A stretch of 64,000 nt of DNA from UBA2966 sp965242505. GTDB taxonomy: Bacteria > Pseudomonadota > Alphaproteobacteria > UBA2966. Below are positions 60,547 through 64,000 of the stretch, in pieces. Position 1 is the stretch's first letter. Every line of letters starts with the position of its first letter. Below the pieces are notes generated by a model, which did no database searches, had not been told where the DNA came from, and saw only the letters and a program-made list of their open reading frames with translations. The DNA lies in NCBI GenBank assembly GCA_965242505.1, contig OZ251449.1:2418001-2482000 (forward strand), written 5' to 3'. The position numbers and the translations under genes were made by a program.

Positions 60547-61338
60547 TCAGATACGCCACGCGGAGTGCAGCGCCGCGACTCCGCCGGAGAGGTTGCGCGT
60601 CTTGATCCGGGCGAGGCCCGCGTCGCCGATCATCGCGGCGAACGTCCGCTGGTCGGGGAAGCGGCGGATGCTCTCGGCCAGATATCGATAGGCCTCCCGG
60701 TTGCCGGTGACGATCCCTCCGAGCGCCGGCAGGACCCGGAACGAATAGGCGTCGTAGACGGCGCCGAGCGCCGGCGCGAGCACATGACTGAATTCGAGGC
60801 AGAGGAATCGTCCTCCCGGCTTGAGGACCCGGAAGGCCTCTTCGAGCGCCCGGTCGATCCTCGCGACGTTCCTGATCCCGAAGGCGATGGTGTAGTAGTC
60901 GACGCTCCCGTCGTCGATGGGCAGGTCCTCCGCGTCGCCGCGAACCCAATGGAGCCCGCGCGCGATTCCGGCGTCGAGCGCGCGGTCCCTGCCCGTCTCG
61001 AGCATGGCCTCGCTCGCGTCCACGAGGGTGACGGCGGCGTCATCCGCTGCGTTCGGACCGGCCGCCGACAGACGTTCGAGGATCCTGAACGCCACGTCGC
61101 CCGTGCCGCCGGCCACGTCGAGGAACCGGGCCGGCGCCCGGGGCGCGAGCCAGTCGATCATCGCCGCCTTCCACAGACGGTGAACGCCCGCGCTCATGAG
61201 GTCGTTCATGAGGTCGTAGCGGGCCGCCACGTCGTCGAACAGGGCCCGAACCAGGCGCGGCTTGTCCGCCATGCTCACGGTCCGAAATCCGAAATCCGCG
61301 GGATTCTCGATCGTTCCGGGAGTCATCCAAGCGACCAT
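60547..61338 (-). CDS. ubiE: Ubiquinone/menaquinone C-methyltransferase
   Basis: 263 residues. GTIENPADFGFRTVSMADKP, FDDVAARYDLMNDLMSAGVHRLWK, LDVAGGTGDVAFR (AdoMet site) and AFGIRNVARIDRAL are diagnostic. The ATG at 61338 is preferred over that at 61326 because GGGGAGG lies 7 bp before it. It C-methylates the quinone ring precursor. Confidence 0.95.
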   Translation of the reverse strand: MVAWMTPGTIENPADFGFRTVSMADKPRLVRALFDDVAARYDLMNDLMSAGVHRLWKAAMIDWLAPRAPARFLDVAGGTGDVAFRILERLSAAGPNAADDAAVTLVDASEAMLETGRDRALDAGIARGLHWVRGDAEDLPIDDGSVDYYTIAFGIRNVARIDRALEEAFRVLKPGGRFLCLEFSHVLAPALGAVYDAYSFRVLPALGGIVTGNREAYRYLAESIRRFPDQRTFAAMIGDAGLARIKTRNLSGGVAALHSAWRI

Positions 61339-61375
61339 AGCGTAGCCTCCCCGGCCGCGCCACCCGACGTCCCCT

Positions 61376-61443
61376 TTACTCTCCCTCCCCTTGACAGGGG
61401 GAGGGTCGCGCCGGGGGGAGGAGCGCGAACGGACCCTGCGGAG
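61376..61443 (+). mobile_element. Dispersed GC-rich element, copy 15 (fragment)
   Basis: CTCCCTCCCCTTGACAGGGG, AGGGTCGCGCC and GGAGGAGCGCGAACGGACCC, lacking the GGGGTGGGGG block and both ends. It lies upstream of ubiE. Confidence 0.78.
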
Positions 61444-61511
61444 GCCGCGACCGACGCGCCGATCAAGGTCCCGACGGGAGGAGCCCGCGACGCGCGGCCC
61501 GGCCGCGGCGT

Positions 61512-62309
61512 TCAGCCGGCATCGCCTTCGTGGCGCAGCCAATGGGTGGCGAAGCGCCTCCACCGCTCCAGCGGCTCGCAACGGCTCGCCTGCAAGCTGT
61601 CGTAGGGCCGGAGGGACGCCGGGTGGTGCGCCATCCCCCCGTCGGCCTGCACCACGGCCGCGTGATTGGGCACCTTCGACCGCACACGGAACAGGACCAC
61701 GTCCCCGATGCCGGAATCCGCCGCGTCGATGGCCCGGAACCCCGCCTTCCCGAACCCCACCCGGTAGAGATCCAGACCCTCCACCCACCAGTTCCAGTCG
61801 CGCGGAAAGTCGGGCAGCAGGACGTTCCGCTCCTGTCGGTAGTAGTCGCGAATGAGCGAGTAGCAGTCCGTCACCCCGTGCCGGAACGGCCGGCCCAGCA
61901 GAGGTAGCGGGGGGCACTGGTCCCCGAACCAGAAGCGATCGATGCACTGCGACCGGTCGCACACCACGACGCCGAAGGGTGCCGCCAGGGCCGCCTGCGC
62001 GCGCATCTCCGCCGCGGTCGGAACGAACAGCGACAGGTCGAGGTCGTCGTTCCCGGCCGCGGTCGAGGAGCGCGTGTGCACCGCCGCCAGCAGGGCGCCG
62101 TGAGTCTCTTCCAGCCGGCGCAGCGCGGCCTCGTCGACCCGGAAGTTCGCGCGCGAGTTGTCCGCGACCTCGGCGACGGGACGGTAGACGGGACGGTCGC
62201 GGCTCCCGAACACGGCGCCGAACGCCTCCCCCGGGAAGGCCTCGAGCGCGTGGGCGTCCATGGCGTCCTGGAGACCCTCGAACAGCCGGGTCTGCTCTAT
62301 CCAGTACAT
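61512..62309 (-). CDS. JAB-like plus NlpC/P60 peptidase (phage tail assembly K-like)
   Basis: 265 residues from ATG after GGAGCGG. The N-terminal ~110 residues look like a JAB fold (HALEAFPGEAFG with Glu28) but the metal motif is degenerate: HTR instead of HxH and PTAAE instead of PSxxD. The C-terminal NlpC/P60 domain is intact: Cys149 in GVTDCYSLIRDYYRQE, PDFPRDWNWW, and His216 in VPNHAAVVQADGG. The architecture is that of lambda tail protein K, yet no other phage genes are near. It directly follows a broken NHLP-leader gene, so a processing role is possible but speculative. Confidence 0.78.
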   Translation of the reverse strand: MYWIEQTRLFEGLQDAMDAHALEAFPGEAFGAVFGSRDRPVYRPVAEVADNSRANFRVDEAALRRLEETHGALLAAVHTRSSTAAGNDDLDLSLFVPTAAEMRAQAALAAPFGVVVCDRSQCIDRFWFGDQCPPLPLLGRPFRHGVTDCYSLIRDYYRQERNVLLPDFPRDWNWWVEGLDLYRVGFGKAGFRAIDAADSGIGDVVLFRVRSKVPNHAAVVQADGGMAHHPASLRPYDSLQASRCEPLERWRRFATHWLRHEGDAG

Positions 62310-62355
62310 CCGAATCCGCTCCAGGGTTCGCGCCCGGCCCGCGCCGCCGGAACCG

Positions 62356-62390
62356 GCGAGGAACGGTCCGCGCCGCGGACCGTTCCTCGC
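62356..62390. repeat. Perfect 35-bp palindrome
   Basis: Arms GCGAGGAACGGTCCGCG and CGCGGACCGTTCCTCGC (17 bp each) around one central base. It lies between the NHLP remnant and the peptidase start on the minus strand. There is no T-run, so it is not a standard terminator; it could form a strong hairpin or cruciform, or be a protein site. Confidence 0.9.
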
Positions 62391-62399
62391 TTGGCGAAC

Positions 62400-62683
62400 G
62401 AGCCGGAACCCGGCGCGACCGAGGTCGGTATTCCGAGTATTCCCTGCCGGCGATACGCTGCCACATCGGGTTGAGCCGCTTGCCCCCCTTGCCGCCGGCG
62501 ATCATTTCCATGTCCGTGTCCGACAGGGCCGCGTTCGGGTCGGACGGCATGACGAAGTGGAAGACCTCGTCCGAGTCCTCCTCGATCCTGACGTCGTATC
62601 CGGGAGACAGGTCGACGCCGAAGTCGTTGAGAACGGCTCTCGGATTCGTGTCCGCGCGCGATGCTCAAGTCCATGTCACTCAT
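62400..62683 (-). pseudogene. Broken NHLP-leader precursor gene
   Basis: From ~62655 down, one frame reads ADTNPRAVLNDFGVDL, DVRIEEDSDEVFHFVMPSDPN and DMEMIAGGKGGKRLNP, matching the leader of the 54889-55515 protein including a Gly-Gly site. The only good start, ATG at 62683 (MSDMDLS), is one frame off, and about 20 N-terminal residues are missing. No in-frame stop closes the leader frame; the start frame ends at 62297. It is either a pseudogene with two frame changes, a frameshifted gene, or a sequencing error. Confidence 0.62.
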
Positions 62684-62740
62684 ACAGTAGCCGGAGGGGA
62701 ACCCTGATTTCAGGCGCCGACGCCGCGCCGCGATGGCCGT

Positions 62741-62843
62741 TCGCGCTCCTCCCCCCTGACAGGGGGGAGGTCGGGAGGGGGGTGGATCGCGGTCGCGCAA
62801 CGCCGCGCAATCATCGATCCCTGCCGGCATGAGAAACGCGGGC
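62741..62843 (-). mobile_element. Dispersed GC-rich element, copy 16
   Basis: Minus-oriented: GCGCTCCTCCCCCCTGACAG, one large hairpin, AACGCCGCGCAATCATCGAT, and the end CATGAGAAACGCGGG. It lies 51 bp from the FIST stop. Confidence 0.86.
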
Positions 62844-62893
62844 CGGCCGGTCGACATCCGGCCTCGACGGGGGCGTCCGTCGAGGCCCCGTGG

Positions 62894-64000
62894 CTACAGG
62901 AACAGGGAGAGGACGCCGGTATATCCATAGAGCCGCCGATGGCTGATCTCGCCGTTGCAGAACACGCCGACCAGGGGCACGTCGCCGAGCGCGGTCCGGA
63001 TGGCGCGGAGCTCCGCCGAGTCGGGACCGAACAGGTTCGGTCCCCGCGCCAGACAGGAATGATAGACGCCGCCTCTCGGCCGCGATTCCCCCACCCGGCG
63101 CCCGAGGTCCTCAAGCATCCGCGTCAGGTCCAAGCGCGCCGCCTCCCCGTCCCGGCGGCAGATCATGACGGTGTCGCCCCTGTCGACCATGGCACCGACG
63201 GCGAACGCGTCGGCGGCCGGATCGATGGCGACGAGATTGCGGACGAGGTAGTCGGGCCGGTCCGCGCCGCTCACCGGAAAGGCCACGTGGATGTAGCCGC
63301 CGATGCGCCGGAGGTCGCGGGCCAGAACCTCGCCGACGTCCTCCTTCAGGGCCTCGAGGGCGGGCCGCCCGTCCAGCTCGACGATGACGTTCTCCCGGCA
63401 GTCGGTCACCTCGCGCACGGGACCGATGGGGGCGCAGCCTTGGGTCAGTCCCGTCGCGACGGCGACGTCCGGTTCGAACAACACGCCCGACACGCCGCCC
63501 GCGGTCACCGCGCCGGCGAGTTGCGGATGAGCGCCGCGCGAAGACGTGAGACCCCCGACGAGAAACGCCCCCGTGGCCTCGACGACCGCCGGGATCAGGT
63601 CGTCCAGATTGGCGTTGCGGGGGTCGGCATGCACGATTCCGAACCGCCCTTCCCGCGTTCCCAACGCGCCGGCCAGCCGCGCCGCCGCCTCGTCGGGGGT
63701 GTCCGAACCCGTATCGAGCAGATGGATCGCGTCATCCGGGACCGAGCCGGCGAGAAGCGCGAGAGCGGGCCGGTCGAAGTATTCGGCGCCCGTGGCGCAT
63801 ATCCCGATTCCCGTCGCGCCGACCCAGGTTTCGATCCCGGTGCGGATCCGCAGCTCGTCCCGGATGTCCCGGACGTCGTCGGCGAAATGGTCCGTGACGT
63901 AGAGAAAGCCGACGTTCGCCCCGTCGCGCGGAACGTCCGCCATGACGAGCGCGCCGCGCAGGGCGCCATGCCAGTCGGACGCCGCCGCGTGGCCCATGCG
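62894..64000 (-). CDS. FIST sensory-domain protein (5' end may be outside)
   Basis: At least 367 residues. FIST N domain ~1-200 (VGFLYVTDHFADDVRDI, GATGIGICATG, GGLTSSRG) and FIST C domain ~210-365 (RDLRRIGGYIHVAFPV, GAMVDRGDTVMICRRD, YHSCLARGPNLFG, LVGVFCNGEISH). The family is a predicted sensor of small ligands. The ATG at 63997 is possible, but the open frame reaches the window edge and the family usually has a few more N-terminal residues. Confidence 0.84.
   Translation of the reverse strand, partial: RMGHAAASDWHGALRGALVMADVPRDGANVGFLYVTDHFADDVRDIRDELRIRTGIETWVGATGIGICATGAEYFDRPALALLAGSVPDDAIHLLDTGSDTPDEAAARLAGALGTREGRFGIVHADPRNANLDDLIPAVVEATGAFLVGGLTSSRGAHPQLAGAVTAGGVSGVLFEPDVAVATGLTQGCAPIGPVREVTDCRENVIVELDGRPALEALKEDVGEVLARDLRRIGGYIHVAFPVSGADRPDYLVRNLVAIDPAADAFAVGAMVDRGDTVMICRRDGEAARLDLTRMLEDLGRRVGESRPRGGVYHSCLARGPNLFGPDSAELRAIRTALGDVPLVGVFCNGEISHRRLYGYTGVLSLFL

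Noticed and set aside
61512..62309. Prophage marked by the tail-K-like gene
   Set aside because: No other phage structural, integrase or lysis genes lie within the visible flanks.

Overview
The window is a chromosomal stretch of a high-GC alphaproteobacterium. The evidence is a TrcR-type (DUF1013) cell-cycle regulator, a DUF1192 gene, two DUF465 genes, the ubiE-ubiB-coaBC-dut order, and dense G/C third-position coding with 4-bp ATGA overlaps. The genus cannot be named from the sequence. Metabolism is that of an aerobic heterotroph: three short-chain dehydrogenases, propionyl-CoA synthetase, an acyl-CoA ligase, an acyl-CoA dehydrogenase, a luciferase-like monooxygenase, a BKACE enzyme, hydantoinase/oxoprolinase proteins, an archaeal-type FBP aldolase/phosphatase and ubiquinone synthesis.

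Layout. 1-2.5 kb: an AT-rich foreign island with a GNAT-PIN-GNAT fusion translationally coupled to an ASCH protein, joined into a broken VapC gene. 2.5-8.0 kb (minus strand): a type I restriction-modification locus, hsdM / 40-bp tandem array / fic / hsdS / RHH antitoxin, with no hsdR visible. 8-13.4 kb: sulfopyruvate decarboxylase-like pair, rpmE, hydrolase, metY, DUF1192, trcR. 13.4-21 kb: SDR triplet, prpE, HEAT protein, acyl-CoA ligase. 21-30.3 kb: DUF465 genes, purE-like gene, BKACE, rhodanese, FBP aldolase/phosphatase, LLM oxidoreductase, acyl-CoA dehydrogenase, alcohol dehydrogenase. 30.3-33.1 kb: small defence patch (single-chain DUF262-HNH protein plus a HigBA-like pair). 33.4-40.7 kb: VOC protein, hydrolase, NalP-like subtilisin autotransporter, orphan antitoxin, MFS transporter, GST. 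40.8-49.7 kb: hydantoinase A with two B proteins, VapBC, M20 peptidase, polysaccharide deacetylase. 49.8-57 kb: VOC, CYTH-CHAD, ParA, SH3, hydroxyacid dehydrogenase, an NHLP-leader/CFI-box protein, DsrE, ThiF/MoeB. 57.2-64 kb: dut-coaBC-ubiB-ubiE, a JAB/NlpC peptidase, a broken NHLP gene and a FIST protein.

Three features run across genes. (1) A GC-rich dispersed element of up to 250 bp, with inverted ends related to CCCGCATTTCTCAT, occurs about 16 times, only between genes; in at least six copies an end sits exactly against a stop codon. (2) C/G homopolymers lie where slippage could switch expression: C12 inside a putative promoter spacer of the NHLP/CFI gene and C9 in the linker codons of the autotransporter lipoprotein. 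(3) Two genes share the NHLP precursor-leader core; one is an odd leader/CFI-box fusion, the other is frameshifted beside a peptidase gene and a perfect 35-bp palindrome. The best candidates for an undescribed system are the GNAT-PIN-GNAT/ASCH module, the repeat-carrying hsdM-fic-hsdS operon, and the NHLP genes. No tRNA, rRNA or CRISPR array was seen.
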